A stretch of DNA of 64,000 bases from Lichenostomus cassidix (GCA_008360975.2 CM039184.1:45951797-46015796), one strand, 5' to 3'; shown: positions 23,501 through 38,500, counted from the first letter of the stretch. Numbers and translations: made by a program. The notes: generated by a model not told the origin, from the sequence alone.

Positions 23501-26500
23501 GAAAAATATGATGTAATGTATTAGTAGAGACAAAGAAGATGATATTTGGAACCAAAGCAGGTTATTTTCTGAAAAGTAACTGATTTCATATACAACTACA
23601 GTTAATTTGCACATAAAACAGATTTTGAGATTTTTGTTATAAAACAAAGTGTTCCAAACAACTGTTGAAAAGGAGGAGGCATTGAGCTGCACAGATAGAT
23701 GATTTTCTCTTAGTTTGCACTTTTAGATAATAGATTGCACTAATTTTTGTGTGAAAAGCACTGTTACTGATTTAAGTCTACTAAACAAATATATATTTTA
23801 TAAATCTCTGGTTTTTTTTTTTCCTTTAACAGGGAGTGTATTGGACAGCACGAGGTGAGTCATGGAAACTGGCTTATAAAGTGAAATATGGCAAATATTT
23901 CATTTTGTCAGTCTGCAAAACAAAATAACATTAAAAAGAAATACTAGATTTTTTTAGTACATATTTTAAAATCAACGAAGTACCTTAATATAAGAGCTTA
24001 CATATCATAAGGTATTCTAGTTTCTTTCTGGAGAACATGTAACTGTTTGACTTTGTAGGATTAATGGACAGAAATTTTAACTCATGATTTACGTATTCTT
24101 GCAGTTGTTTAAATTGTGTTTAAATGCTTTTTGGTGGTATTGTTGTTAAATAATTCTGCTTTCCCCCCATTCTGTAGTTAATATTCTCTCTCTGTCACAC
24201 ACTCTTAAGTTCTATGAACTGCTGTGTATATTTTAAAAGGATAAAGAACATAATGTCATACAGGAAAATTCTCATGTGACTTGGATCTAAGCACACATGG
24301 ATGAAATCAGATAGTATAGTGGAAACTTCTTTAGTGTTAGTTACTAACTTGTCTTTTTGGTGTGTAGCCTTCTCTAGTTTTAGATGAAGTCACTATCTAT
24401 TTGGGCTTACATGAAAAGAGAATCTAATTGATGCTTAAGTAGCTATCATCATTATTCACAATAATTTCTAAACATTATGAAATTTAAGGTCAAGTAATTC
24501 TTGATTTCGAAAGATGATAGCTAAACTAATTTTAAAAAAGCTGTTGCTATTATGGCTTTGTCTACTGGTATGTCTGGCATAAATTCACTGTCCAAGCCTG
24601 ACTAATAATATTATAAAAAAAACTGGGATCATTTTAAGCTAGTAAAAAATTCTAGAAAACACTAAATACAAAGATATCGAAGATACCTCTCTTTTTTTTC
24701 TTTGACCTTTTTTAATAATCTCTTGGCGTGTGTTATAATGGTGGCTTGATGATGTTGTGGCAACATCTTCAAATGTTGTTACCAACCTTAATGTATCTGC
24801 AGTCCGCTTGGGTGGAACATTCATTAACCCATCCAGGCTGTGAATGCAGCTCCCATAGAGCTACTTAGCAGCTTGCCACTTGCTAAAGGAAAATGTGCCA
24901 AAGAGAATGCATGAGCAGAACAACAGTGCCTATCTGTTTGTTGTTGAAACAGATGGGCTTTGTTTTGTGTTTCCACAGTAAAACTTACATGTGTATTAGT
25001 TTTTTTTTTTTGAGTCAGTGACATGGTTTTTTTATAGGACATACCGAATCTCACCTGAACTTTTATGAATTTATGTATAAACAAACTCTATAACTTGATG
25101 TAGACAATGTAAAAGGATTTGCTCTGTTTAGATGCACATGGTTGTGAAGTTTGTCCTTCCTCTTAATAGGTCAGTATCACTACTCTTACTGGAGAAAATA
25201 GTAACAATTACTACGTATTTATTATTACTTGTTTCAGAATAATCGAAAAAAATTTCATTTTCTGTTGTATAGTAGTCTTAGCAAAATCATTTAGTGGCTT
25301 TGGGTCATGTTTTCTTTATGGATTTGTGTGAAAAATAAGGACAAATCCCTGGGAGTCCGTAGCTGACTTTAATTTAGATTTTTTGATGCTCCATGGTACA
25401 CCTAGATGAAATGTTACTCCTCTCAGCCAGCAGAGGGTGGTGCTGCCTTGCTGCTGAAGTGGAGTTCTGGAGTGGAATGAATTCTCCTAATCTTTGAGGT
25501 TTTGATGAAAGTCAAGGAAAAGAGTGATTTGTTAATGCGTGTGGGAAGTGTATTTTATTTGCAGTGTATTTTGTGCTCATTGTAGATTTTTGGGTTGTTC
25601 TGAGATCTCTGGAAAGAAAAAGAAATAATATGTAATGTCTGATCAGTGTTTTACAGCTACATTAGTTCTTAACAAATAATCTCAACTCAGATTAATTTAT
25701 TTTTGCTAAAAAGAGCAAACATGAATCAATTTATGCATTTATCTATTTAAGAATGCTGCCTTCCAGTAGAAGTTACCAGCCCCTGAGGGGATTCTCACTG
25801 GGAAATGTAAACTGTTCACATGTAACAAAAGTAGCAATTTTCTTAAGCAAAGTTTTGCTGTGAGTAGGTGCTTATTGCTGTGCTGTGTTACTACTTATGT
25901 TGCACTGTTGTTATACCTCCTATAATGGAAGCGATATAAAAAACAAAGAAACAAGGAATAAAGCAAGTTGTATTTTATCAGGATGCCTGCTGACAATGAG
26001 TATATTAGAGAGTAAAAGCAAATACGTCAGGACTCATATAAAGAGCAAATCTACTGTCTAATTTTTTATATTTGGACAGTAATTTTAATTTGTGTAGAGA
26101 CTGGAGTTGTTTGGTTTTGTTTTGGTTGGGATTTTTTTTGTTGGATTTTTTGTTTGTTTGTTTTGTTTTTTGGGGATTTTTTTCTTTGTTTGTTTTGGTT
26201 TTGGTGGGTTTTTTAGTTTTTGTGTGTGTGTGGGTTTGTTGTTTCTTTTGTTTTTATTTCACTTTGGTGTTTAATTTAGAAAGTATTTTTAAGGGATTGA
26301 TTTAGTTTGAGCTCTTACATTCCTTGGCATTTAGAACAAGGAATTTTAATTCCTTAAATTTACTTAGAATTACTTTTTAGATGTAATTGTATAAAATCTG
26401 TGCTTAGTGGAAGTATGATTCTACATGATGTTTAAGCTAAAAGATTTCTTTTAGCTGAGATTTACAGCCTTCTCTTAAATAATTCTACATATATTTAGAA

Positions 26501-29500
26501 AAATAAGCAACGCATCATTCTTCCATTTGTAGGTTCTCAAAAGTAGCTCTCAGTTTTGTTTCAGGGTGTATGTTAGAAAAATTACCTGTCTACAGTTGGA
26601 GCCATCTCGAAAGGAAATCTTGATATTCTACCTTTTTTTAAACTGTTACATGCATTGGAATTTCGTAGCAGTAGTACTCATATGCTCTTTCAAAATCTTT
26701 CAAAAGCAAATTATTTTAACTCTCTTTTTATGGGAAACATTAATTAAAGCTGATACATGGTAAATGATGACAAAGAGGGAGATCTTTACTGACTATGATA
26801 GCAATTTATCTGCTGTATATAATTCTGTTGTAGTTGCTTAATTTCATTAAATATTCTGGAGGGAGGAAAATGCTCTTGTTTTGTTTTCTTGATGAGTATT
26901 GTAAATACCCTGTAATATCAGGCTTTCTGTTCCTGGGCATATCATTGAACTCTCTTTCTTCTTGGGTGTTTTGGGTTTTTTTTTCTTTTGGTAGGAATTT
27001 AATGCAGGTTTTATTCTTCTGAGTAGATTTTAGTTCTGCTTCGTTTACAAAAGGAAGGCCATTACTCTGCCTCTAGGTAAAATTTTATGTAAAACTTGAT
27101 GAGATTCATCATTATAACCAAATGCCTTAAAACGTTTTCCAAAATTTCCTTGCCAAGTTGATTTTTATTTTCATATTCTAATTGATGAATCTGTTAATTA
27201 CTTTTATGCATTTGGGATATTTCCTGGAAAGCATCTGGAAATTGTCATGTCTTTTTCTTCCTTTCCCTCCTTTCCTTGTCCTGTGGATGACCTGTAGTCC
27301 GAAAAAGATTATGCTTATTTTTTTTTTTTACCATTCAGCTTTCATAAAATACTTATGGTTCTCATCTGCCTTCTTCATTCTTCAGCTCATCAACCTCCTG
27401 GAGTTTGTGGCTACTTTGATATTTGTCTTTGTAGCAAGAGATCCTACCCCCATTTAGCATTTTCAGAGATGCATTCCAACTGTAGAAAGTAAAACTTTAC
27501 TTTGTCCTGTAGATTTACTACTTAGAGCCACAACAGAATGACAGAATGACCTGGCAAGAGATGGAGGAAAAAGCCCTATAATGTAGGTTTAAATTAATTG
27601 AAATTTTTTGGATTTTGGTTACTGTGTCAGTAGTTTCCAGAAGACTGTCTTATTGAGCTCAAGCTGAAGCTATGCTGGATGCAGCCAGAGGGCTGGGACG
27701 TTCCCTCCAGTCAGCCATCTGAAAGCTGCCATTGCCTGGCTGGCTTGAGTGCTTCACTGCCTCTGGCTTTGTTTGACTGTGCCTCTCATCTGTGTACTTG
27801 AGGGATGCCACTGGAAGGGATGCTCCACTTCTGTCTAAGTGCTTGGCTCTAGCTGGAGCTAGTGGTTGTGTCCTTAACTGGTGGAAGACTTAATTCTTGG
27901 TAAAAAGAAGTCTCATCAGCATTATGGAACAGTGCAGCCCTAGAGCTAATTGCTGTTCTTGCCTCGATCTGCTGTCACTGCCTGAGCCCCAGCAGAACCA
28001 GTGGTCATAAAAAACTGAGTGGCAAGGAAGGGTAGAGAAGTGGGCAAAGTGGAATGTTTAGTACATCTTTTCTTTCATTCTTTTCTTTCAAGATCCTTTG
28101 AGTACTTAACATTGCTACTGAAAGGATGTTGTGCTCTGAGGAGGGAGATGGAGTAGTATGTGAAGGGGTAGGCTATTAGGAACATTAAAAGCTTTGGTAA
28201 TTGGTGTATGCATTCTGGATACAGTACTATTCTCTGCTTTGGACACTCTTTCTATTAGGCCTGCTGCTTGCTGGCTCTTCTTCCTTTGGTCACCAGAAAC
28301 ATCCATCAGAGACAGAGCAGGATGTTGCTAGGGGCAGTAGGAACCAGGTGTTCAGACTACTTGATGTGATGTATTAGTGTTTTAGCCAACATTAGCTTCA
28401 GCTCTGACATAGGGATGTGAAAGTGGTTGGATGTGATAGCCTCAAGATTTTCTCCTGTGTGTGCCATGCTTGATTTTCAGCCTGCCACACAGACTTCTAT
28501 TCAGTCTCAGTGAGTCAGGATGATAAGAGGAGTTCAGAAGTCGTATGAATAAATTGGATTTTTCAGTGATTTGATGTGGAGTAGTATTTTTTGGGTGAAG
28601 CCCAGAAAACATTTATATAGACAAGTGGATGTAAATCATACTTTGTGTGATTGGGGTAGACCAACATGCACATTGCTGAAGGGAGTCTGTCCCTCACTCT
28701 ACCCTGTGGGGCATCCTCTCTTTTTTCAGTTCTGGTGTTCACCTGTTTGTATGGCCAGGCCACTGGCAAAAGACAAGCAACTTTTTCTATTAATTCCTTT
28801 TCTCCCATTTGATTATTAAAGTTGTCTTCTTGTAAAAAGAGATGTGTGGTAGGACTTGTTCAAAGTAAGAGGTAGGAGTGTGCACTGGAGTTCAAACTGT
28901 GGAGTTTGAAGAGAGAAAAGGAAGGGTACCCTGCAAAGCTGTTCAGTCAACTGCAGTTGCAATGTAACATCACGCCCTTAGTCTAGTCAAAATGAGTTAT
29001 GTCACATTAGCCTCTTGTGTAATAACATCACAAATAGTTTGTTTTTCTCTGCAAAGTGATCATGAAGTAAGGAAAAAAATAAAATTTTTTGACAGCATCA
29101 CAAAAAACTATTTTTTGTGTATTATATAATGGCTGGAAAATGGGAACAGCGAGTTTCCTCTAATCCTTCTGTACAGAGGGACTTGTACTATTCAACTTCA
29201 CGCAAATAACCTAGTTAGGAGTTCACACTGTGTTTTGGTACCAGTGAAGAGTAGCTGCTTCTAAGTAGATGCTCTGAAGAGTATTACAGAGCTCTGTTAA
29301 CTGGAGTGTTAACCTCAAAGTAGAAAGTACAAATGTATCATAAGACATTAAAATCTTAGTCCTGTTATGGAGCCATTTCTGCTTCTTACCTCTCCTGGGA
29401 GTTATATTTTATATAGTCCATATTTGCTTTTTAGAATCTCTGGCTTGCAAGTTGTTTCCTGTTTTTCAAACTTTGGGTGTTTGGTGACCGGAATACAGTT

Positions 29501-32500
29501 AGCCCTGTGAAAGCAAACTGTTTTCAGCAATAATAGTAAAGCAGTTTAGGAACCTTTAATGGAAAGCATGAGTGTAATTCGGAAAGATGGAACAAATGAC
29601 AGTAAAAGATTTGAGTGTATAATAGTCTTCAAAAAAAAAAAAAAAAAGGGAAACTATGCTGCAAAAGTTATCTTGTTTAATGAAGTGTAATTTTTTTCCT
29701 CTTATAATCAGTGTAAAACAAATTTGTGTGCTTACATGATTATGTGGACAGGAACCCAAATTATACCTAAAAAAACCCAAATAGAATTTCACTGGTGTTT
29801 TTTCTTTTACAAAGATATTGCAGAACTAAAATTTTTCTGTAATAATTCTGTGCCTCTCTGTGTGTGTGCATATGTATGTATCTCACACTCTACATATGTG
29901 CAATGGATGTATATAAATCCCACCTGTATATTTATATTATTTTTTTTTAACTTTTAGGTTAGTCCATTGCCATGTCACTCTGCAAATCCCTACTCATGTA
30001 AGAGATTTTGTGGGCGGCTTCTTGATTGTCAGAATCATACCTGTATGAAAGAGTGTCATCGTGTGACTAAATTGAACAGTAGTGGAGATGGAAATAAGGT
30101 AAGTTAATTTCCTTTTTGCTGTTGTTTTTGTGTATTTTATATGTATATGCATTGTCTTCAGTTTTACATGGAAAATACAGAATTTGCAGCTGGAAGGTAC
30201 AGATCTATTCCAGATTCCACTGGGAGACTTGCATGTGTGCTCTTCCCATTCATGCTGTGACAGTTAGCTAATCTCTATTTCCTTAGATAATAAATCCGAG
30301 ACAATATTATATTTTTTGCAAATTCTATGCCTCTTTGTTTTATGTTAATATACATTACTTTTATTTCATCAGAACCTTATTTAACACTCTCGAGAAGTCT
30401 CTTCTAAAGTTGCTTTCTGTAACTGTCAAGATCAAGAGAACTACTCTGCTGATAATCATATACAAATGCACTTGCAATCTACTGGGGAAACTGTTTACTG
30501 AGGAGAGCTTAAATGGCTTGAGGAGGCTGGGAGATCTTTAGGAGAGCACTGGAAATGTTGCAGAATTGCTGAAGACTTTTCAGAGTACTGGGGTGACATA
30601 TTCATGTTTATCAGTGTCTGCTAGAAACTATGATTAATGCAGTTAAGAAGTTGTAGGTATTCACTGCTGAAGATAACATGAAACAAAAATAAAAGTATAA
30701 AACCTAAAATTGTTCACATGAGCAGTCAAAGCCATATATATATATTTTGTGGTTTGAGAGTCAGGATTCGGAAGAAAACAGCTCAAATTTTTTTAAGCAT
30801 TACTTTCGAAAAATTTGCGACATGGGCACTCTGGGCATTTAGAAAACAGAGAAGCATTCAATTGGGTACAAAGCATAAAAATTTTAACTGGCTGTTATAT
30901 TTAACTTAAATAGCGTAATATCCCTGTGGATTCCAATCCTGGAAATGGTGGAGTTGTCATCTAATAACTGTATATTGTAGCTAACATATTAATCTATTAA
31001 TGATTGTGGATATTTTGTCTGAAGAGTATGGGCAACAGTGCAACTGGAGGAAAAGCAACTTGCGGCAATAGAGTGGCATCAGTAAATACTGAGAGTGACA
31101 GTTAAGCATCCCCAGTTGTGACTATAGGAGGCTGTCTGCCTGCTGCTTCAGTTATGCCAATTAAAATGTGGATGACTCAGGACTATTCCTAGCTCCATTT
31201 TGAATGAGGCAATACATTCTGAGAAAATGGGAGTCTGTGTACCTGCAAATTATGGGTAAATCTCATTTCTCAATTTTCTTCAATTCATATGAACTCAAGT
31301 TGGTGTTGACCTTTAGAGCTTTTGTTCTGTTGTTTTGGTAGACCAAATGCAGTCAGGGCTGATTAAATCTCTGGTTTATATGTCTGAGTAGTGATTTTTC
31401 TGTCTGGAATTTCAGTTTGTTCTGCAAGTTGTGTTAGAAAATTGTTGCAGGAAGGCCAGCTGTTTGCCTTTACCTACTGTTAAATGTTATATGACAGTTT
31501 TCTAGATGGTTTTAGTTGCTGTTTTTCTTAGATTTGAATTTTTGTGAGTTAAGTTTTGTAAACAATCATTTTAGAAAGGTTTCTTTTTAAACTTCAGCAA
31601 CAATTGTTCAACTGTAGAAGCAGAAGGAAAAGGGACTGGGTAAAAGCTATTAAAAACTTAAAATTCTTACACTCTTATTTTGAACAGTGTAAAGTGAAAC
31701 ATTAGTGTGGAATAGTCCTTTTGGGAAAACTTAGTGTAGTTTCATTCTTGCATAAATAGGCTTTACTTCGGCTAACTTCTTTGAACATTTGAATGTGATA
31801 GTAGGCTGTAAATATTGTGCTGTGTAGGTTCAGTTGATAAATCATGTCAAATCATGTGTATTTGATTGCAGACTGGGGTTCTGGATGTGTTGTTAAGAAT
31901 ATGAGTAGAAATGAAGCTTTATTTACTGTGCTGATGTTCATCACCTTGTGCATATGATCATTTCACCTGGAATGAGAGTGGCACCACAGATCTTGTAGAC
32001 TTGCGTAGTCTGTGGAATAGAAGCAATGCCTTAGGCAGCTCCCAGGATACACATAAGTTAATCCTTTTTGGAAGATTATACAGGGTATCATATGTGTATG
32101 GAAATGAAATTACTTAAAGTTTGCTTCTTAAAATCAAGGAAACCAACCCTTCCACCCCTGTATTAGAGAGTAGTATGTAATTACAGGTGTAGTGTAACAT
32201 GTAGTAACGTGGTGAGTGGGATAAGTTTTGCATATGAAATGACTTCTTTTTCTGACAGTTTTCCATAGAGAATTAACAGAAGTAATGGTAATTTTCCAAA
32301 ATGCTAATATTAAGGAGGTTCTTTTATGCCCAGGAAGGAAAATAGAATTCTCTTTGACTGATAAACACTGGCATTTCTGCTTCTCTTTTAAAAAAACATA
32401 TTTTAGTAATTACTTTTGCTTGTGAAATATCTTACCAAATAGCTTGATTCCCATAGCAAAACCACCCTGACTCTTTGTTCTATATAAAAGTTTGCCAATG

Positions 32501-35500
32501 GCATCTTACGAACAAATGTTTGGCACTTTCTTTAGTACTTTGTTTTTATTTTGTTAGGCAGGTCCGGAATGTTCACAGTGTGAAGAAGAGTGCACCAAGC
32601 CCAGGCCATCTGGCTGTCCTCATCGATGTGTTTTGCCCTGTCATCCTGGGGATTGCCCATCATGTCTCCAGATGCTTAAAATAAAGTGTCACTGCAAACT
32701 ATCAGTACTGTATGTTGAATGCTTGTAAGTGTCAGAACACAACCCAGCTTTTCATTTCAATGCTATGAACTAGAAATCATTTGAAATGTCTGGGGATGGG
32801 AGCTACTCTTACAGCAATTTATAAAATTTCTCTTGATTATAATTTCTAAAATAATGTTTTCTTCTATTCAGATTTTTCTAGTATTTTATTTGGTATTACT
32901 GCTAAAATTGCTATAAATGCATGGAATCTCATGAACAGAAATTATATTTATTATGTTTTTATAATACAGATAATAATTTGAATTATGCAAATATTTAGTA
33001 ATCTACATAATATTTGTTCTATATGTACTTATTTTAGAGTATGTAAAGACTATTTTATACAAGTATTAGAAAGAATGTAATTTCTGTAAAAGGTCTTTGT
33101 CTTTGCAGTTAATGTTCTTCAATTTTTAGCTGTTTTAAATGAAAAACTCCTTAGTAATCATTTGTACACTTCTTTAATTGTGTGTGTGTGTGGGTAGAGG
33201 GTAAGCTAGACTTTATGAAATATAAGATGAAACTTGGAGATTGTTCTGAAAATATTCATCATATGCAAGCATGTTTTTCTTTGTTAATTTCCTTTAAAGT
33301 ACCTCAAGTCCTCTAAATTTATGTGGATTTGTGTGTAAAACAGGGCAGTTTACATTAGTCCCACAGGATGTGGACAAATGAGTCCACTTTTCTTTACAGT
33401 GAAATATACTGAAAATATACCCCTAACTATATTGACTTCTGTTATTTTTAAATTGGAATCTTTTTAACACAAATACATCTTTCCTTTTACAGAAAACTAA
33501 CATGTGCTGATGTAAAAGAAAAGGAGCTTCTTATTTCCTGCAAAAATCAGTGTCCAAAAGAGGTAAGCCATTTTATCAAAGAAATGCTTGATTTGATGGT
33601 TATGTGGAATTTTGTGAATATAATTCAAGCAAACTAGAGAAGCTTAGTCTAAATGAATATGCTGAATGATAGATGTGAAGGTGGTTAGTGAACTGTACTT
33701 GAAGGACATTTAGTAATCTATTGCTGTCAACTAGAAGGGTTATATTAAATGAACAGAGGTTTGTCTCCAAAGCACTAATGGCTTGAATGTGTAAGCATGC
33801 AGACAAGGTTGAATGTGGAAGAATATGTCCGCTCACATGGTTAAAAACGGGTCATGAATTTATTTCTCAAAAATAATAGGATGCTGTTGGATTAGGAAAA
33901 TTGCAGAGAATTGTGCTTGCTGTTTTCATCTAAGTGCAGGCTTAGCAATCCTTATTGGTGCAACAATTAGGGGGCTAAGAGATTTTATCCTTAATAAGTG
34001 AGATGAGCTAGTAATGCCCTAGTGTGTTAGTGAAATATGTGCTAAATAGTGTAAAATAGAAGACAAGCCTGTTCGTCTCTGTACTACATGCGGGTACATC
34101 TAAATGTTTGCTGTGAAGAAGAATAATATCCTTACTGGATGATGCTTAGACTATGAGCCAATAGCTTCAGTAAAGAAGATTCCTATTGAATACTATGTTT
34201 GAGTAAAAAAGTTTGTGGAGCAGGGCAGGAACTGCTTGGAGAAGCTGCCGAATTTTCATTAGCAGCAGGTTAGACGTATTTTAGGATTTCTCTTACAGCA
34301 GTGTTACCCACAACTGGACATGAGGGATGGGCTAAATGACCTTGTCCTTCTGCCTCCCAGTGCTACGGTTGTGTGCTGCTTGTGTGCTTTCAGAAATCTG
34401 TGCATTACTTACTGTTATATGTTTGTTCCTTGGTTGTCATTAATTGTGCTGAGTGACAGCTCTTTCTTTACTCTATTTCCCACTGGAGGGTTAGAAAATA
34501 TGTGAAGTCAAAAAGCAGGAATTTCATTATTGTCCAGTGTTAGAAAATTCAATTCTGAATCCTTGTCTTTATGAGAAAAGTTTTTTTTTTTTTTACATTT
34601 TGAGTAAATGCAAAAATTCATGGGATTACTGATGCTTTCCCAACAGTCTGTGTTCCTCTGCTTTTCAGACGGGATTGTGTTAACCCCAACAGGAAGGCTA
34701 TACTCTGTATATACTTGTATCATCTGCTTTTTGCCCGTGTAGAAGCCTATCTGATGAATGTTTTTTCCGTAAATGAATTTTTTTTCCGGAAATGAAATTC
34801 CGTAAATGCCTGTCACAATTTTCTTATCTGAAATCTCTCTTCCTGGCGTGGGAACACTTTGGCATATTATTTCATTGTCCATTTACCTCTTAATTTTGTC
34901 CTTTCATGTCCCTCTCTGTTACTTTGGTTTTATTTGCTCCAATGTTTCCTTCTCTGTATTTTCATGAGTGCTTATAATCTCTTATCATGACCTATATCCT
35001 CTGTATTTCAGCTTCTCTTCAAAGAATTTTTTTCCCCATATCTCATCTTTGACTTTGATTAATGCAGCTGTTGTGATTTTTCTGAACTTATTCCCCAGAC
35101 CTAGTCTGGGATTTAAAATTCACCTGGTAGTGGTCCCAAACTCTAGCTTGTAGTTCAGAATTGCCCTGTTCCACAGATGGTGTCTTTTTTACTTAATTTG
35201 GTGGGATGGAAAAGAAAAGTGTAGAACAACAGAATTTATGTTAGTTTTATAAAGCCTTAAATTAATTCTAAAATTCTTAACCCTATAAATGCTTTGGAAA
35301 ATAAGGTTTTTTGCAGCTTCTGCTATCCAGAGAATCATTTTAGTGTAATTGATGATGTAAAAATGCATGTTCCTCCTTTCCTGTGATGCTCGCTCTAGCT
35401 CTTATGTCCTTCATGAAACATAGATGTTATTAGTTATTAGTATCTTCCCGCTTTAAGTAGTTCATCCTACTTTTTTCAGATGCTACTCTGGTAACTACAT

Positions 35501-38500
35501 GTGTCCTGTATGGGGCTTTCACCATTTTTTTGTCCAAAAAATCTGTTCCCCTTTCTCTGAATACTGAGGGATGTTTTATCTGTTCCTCTTTTATAAACAA
35601 AATACATGCCTGCAGCTTTGAGAAAATTAGCTGGCTGTATCATAATACAAATTATACTGATAGTTCTCTTTTAAAGGAATCGTTGATAAACACAGTTTGA
35701 AGGAGCAACCTTAACAGACATCACTCTGCCACTCCTACCACCACCTCTCCCCAGCAAATATAGGTCAAGCCCATTTTGGTGTTTGAAAGATTTTGTCTCA
35801 TGAGACAAGAACTTACTAACAACTTGGCCACAGATAAGACGGATAAGACTACTGAATTTAGAGCAATTGAAATTTGCAAATCTAATATGGCTGTCCCAAA
35901 CTAATCTGGAAGTGTTTTTGTGTGTAGTTCTGGAAGCCTCAAGTGAATTTCAAATTAGTGTTTCATGAGAATTTTCTTCTTTGGTGATGTTGGGTTATTA
36001 GCAGAGCTCAATGAAGCTGATATTTGCTATAAATCAATGTGCAATTGATTTATATTGATGTTTGCTATTGATATTTGCTGTATATAGCAAATACAATATA
36101 TATATGTATTATATTGATATTTGCTATAAATCAATGTGCAGTCACTCCCAGCATACCGTAATGCAGCTTAAGTTCAGTAAAATGCAGTATTTTACTGGAG
36201 TTGTCATTTTGAGATGTTTTTGGTTAGTGGAAATTGCAATAGACAGTATGCTACCATATTTATTTTACAGGTGCCATGTTACATCTGGTTATAAAGAAAA
36301 CCAATTATATTGTCTGGTCCTTTGAAAAAATGCTGCAGAAGCTTGAAAAATTTGGAAGGTTTCATGCTTTTGTTTTGGCTATGGCAGTATAAAACTAAAA
36401 AAGTGACTTCTAGCATTATATAGTACAGCTCACATTTCCGTTCTGCTTCAGGGAGAAGCAGTGTCTTTAATGCTGCCACAGCTGTTATATATGAGATGCT
36501 GTAATTAAAAAGTTAATTCTCTTGTTTGGTAATAATAACAAGATATCCTGTTGAAGGAAATTTAACTTTTTCTTTTCTTAATCAGGGTGATTAAATTCTT
36601 ATGATCATGCTTGCAGATGTTTTGAGACAATTCTTACATAGAAATTTTAAGTCTATCAGTTTTCATTGTTTGTGTTTTCCTGTCAGTAATTGTGAATCTG
36701 TATTTAACACTTTATTCCATGTAGTTTGTATTTTTTGACAAAATAGCCATACATTGTAGTTTGATTGTGCATTCTGCTATTGTCTCGATGTGAATTATGG
36801 GACCCCATTATGATAAATTTAATTTAACATGATAGTGCAATAGAGACAATGCCATTTTCCCCCCTGTATTCAGCGCCTGTGAGGCCACACCCCAAATTGT
36901 GTTCAGTTTTGGGCCTCTCACTGTAAGAAAGACATTGAGCTGCTGGAGCATGTCCAGAGAAGGGCAGCATTGCTGGTGAAGGCTCTAGAGCACAAGTCTG
37001 ACAAGGAGGTGCTGAGGGAGCTGGGATTGTTTAGCCTGCGGAAAAGGAGGCTCAGAAGGGACCTGATTTCTCTCTACAACTTCCTGAAAGGAGGTTGTAG
37101 ACAGATGGGGGTTGGTTTCTTTTCACACAAGTGACAGTGCAAGAGGAAATGGCCTCTAGTTGTGCCAGTGGAGGTTTAGGTTGGATATCAGGAAAAATGT
37201 CTTCACAGGTGGTCAAGCACTGGACTAGGGTGCCCATGGAAATGGGAAATGATAGAGTCACCATCCTTGGAAGTGTTCCAAAAAGTGTGTGGATGTGGCA
37301 CTTGGGGCGATGGTTTAATGGTTAACTTGGTAGTGTCAGGTTAAGGGACCCAGTGATCTTAAAAGTATTTTGCAACCTTAACTATTCTATGATTCTATAA
37401 ATTTTAAAAGTATGCATGTCTTTTGGGGGTTTTTAATACATTAATTAAGCTTTCTGGAGATAAAATTTAATTCTGTAAACACACATTGCAAATGTATCTG
37501 GATCGCAAAAATTTAATTTTGTCTTTGGAAGTGATAAAATTCTCTTTTGTACTTAGCTTTTGAGATCACTGCTCAGAAGTGCTATTTTCTTTAGTAACAG
37601 ATTTCTTTATTATCAGATGTATGTTAACAGGTTGTGTTTATTACCTCCTGGTGGAGTTCACTTAAGCCTCCATAAGTGTTGATGCAGTTTATCATCATCA
37701 GGTATAATGTTAAGATTTAAATGCATTGCCTATGGGAAAAGTATTTGTAGGATATTTTTTGGTTTTCTTTTCAGAGCTGTGGATTAAATTCCTTCTTTTA
37801 ATGTCCTTGCAATATCAAACATAAAGCTTGTTCAATCTGAGCTTTAGTCCTCAAGCTATTAACACGAAATCTTGTGTGGCAGAAAAGGCTCTAAATAGGG
37901 CACACACTTTCTGTTTTAGCACCAAGTAGTTTAGCACGGACACTTCAAAAGAAGCAAAAAAATCTTTTCCCATTGCATTTTTTTATCCAGCAGAAGTAGC
38001 GGAATGATTGCTTTTGTTTTCTGAGGTCATGAGGAAATGTTGTTTTGCCACTCATTTCACAGCTTCTCTTGATATTTTTTTAGTGTTGATTTTGCAATGG
38101 AGGGAGTAAGAAGAAAGTTTCACTGCCAGCTTGTTTCTTGTCCTACATCTCTGTGCAGGGAACTAAGTGTGTACATTTGCTTTTCAGTATTTATTAAACA
38201 CAATCCTGGGCTACAAATATTTTGGTCTAATGGTGTCTAAGAATTTTATTGCAGTAGCACTTAGAGGTCGACGTGAGGGTTACTGTCTTGAATTTCCAGC
38301 TCTGACATGTCAGTTATGACACAACTGTTTGGGCTTTGACCTAATTAATGCACATATGCTTAATTACTATGGAAGAGTAAGCTGGAAGTAATAGTTCTAG
38401 CCATGGCTTGTTCTGGCCAGCATGAGATGACTTGCAGGTGAGACTGGATTGAGTTACTGTGTATGATGCTCTTGTGTAGGGAGCCAGGAGATGGGCCCTC

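Larger units (their letters stand above)
20595..23832 (+). other. NFXL1: NFXL1 intron 14
   Basis: A 3.2 kb AT-rich intron. It contains a 12 bp-period tandem repeat (22003-22032) and a probable antisense CR1 remnant (about 22236-22480). No coding support was found for its small open frames. Confidence 0.85.
23855..29957 (+). other. NFXL1: NFXL1 intron 15
   Basis: A 6.1 kb AT-rich intron. It holds a T/G-rich low-complexity tract (26105-26270), an oligo(A) run (about 29630-29647) and a CTCF-like motif near 25427. 27655-28320 is somewhat more GC-rich, but I recognise no family in it. Long T-rich stretches produce hydrophobic-looking spurious open frames. Confidence 0.85.

Noticed and set aside
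26072..26305. 77-codon hydrophobic frame that resembles a membrane protein
   Set aside because: Product of a T/G low-complexity tract (Phe/Leu/Val from TTT, TTG and GTT codons).
34764..34810. TTCCGGAAA palindrome between repeated CCGTAAATG words, STAT-like
   Set aside because: A single short match in an intron without open-chromatin or conservation data.
34508..34882. 124-codon minus-strand frame in NFXL1 intron 18
   Set aside because: Longest frame in an AT-rich intron, but with no domain, splice or promoter context and a poly-Lys run from an A/T homopolymer; chance is enough.
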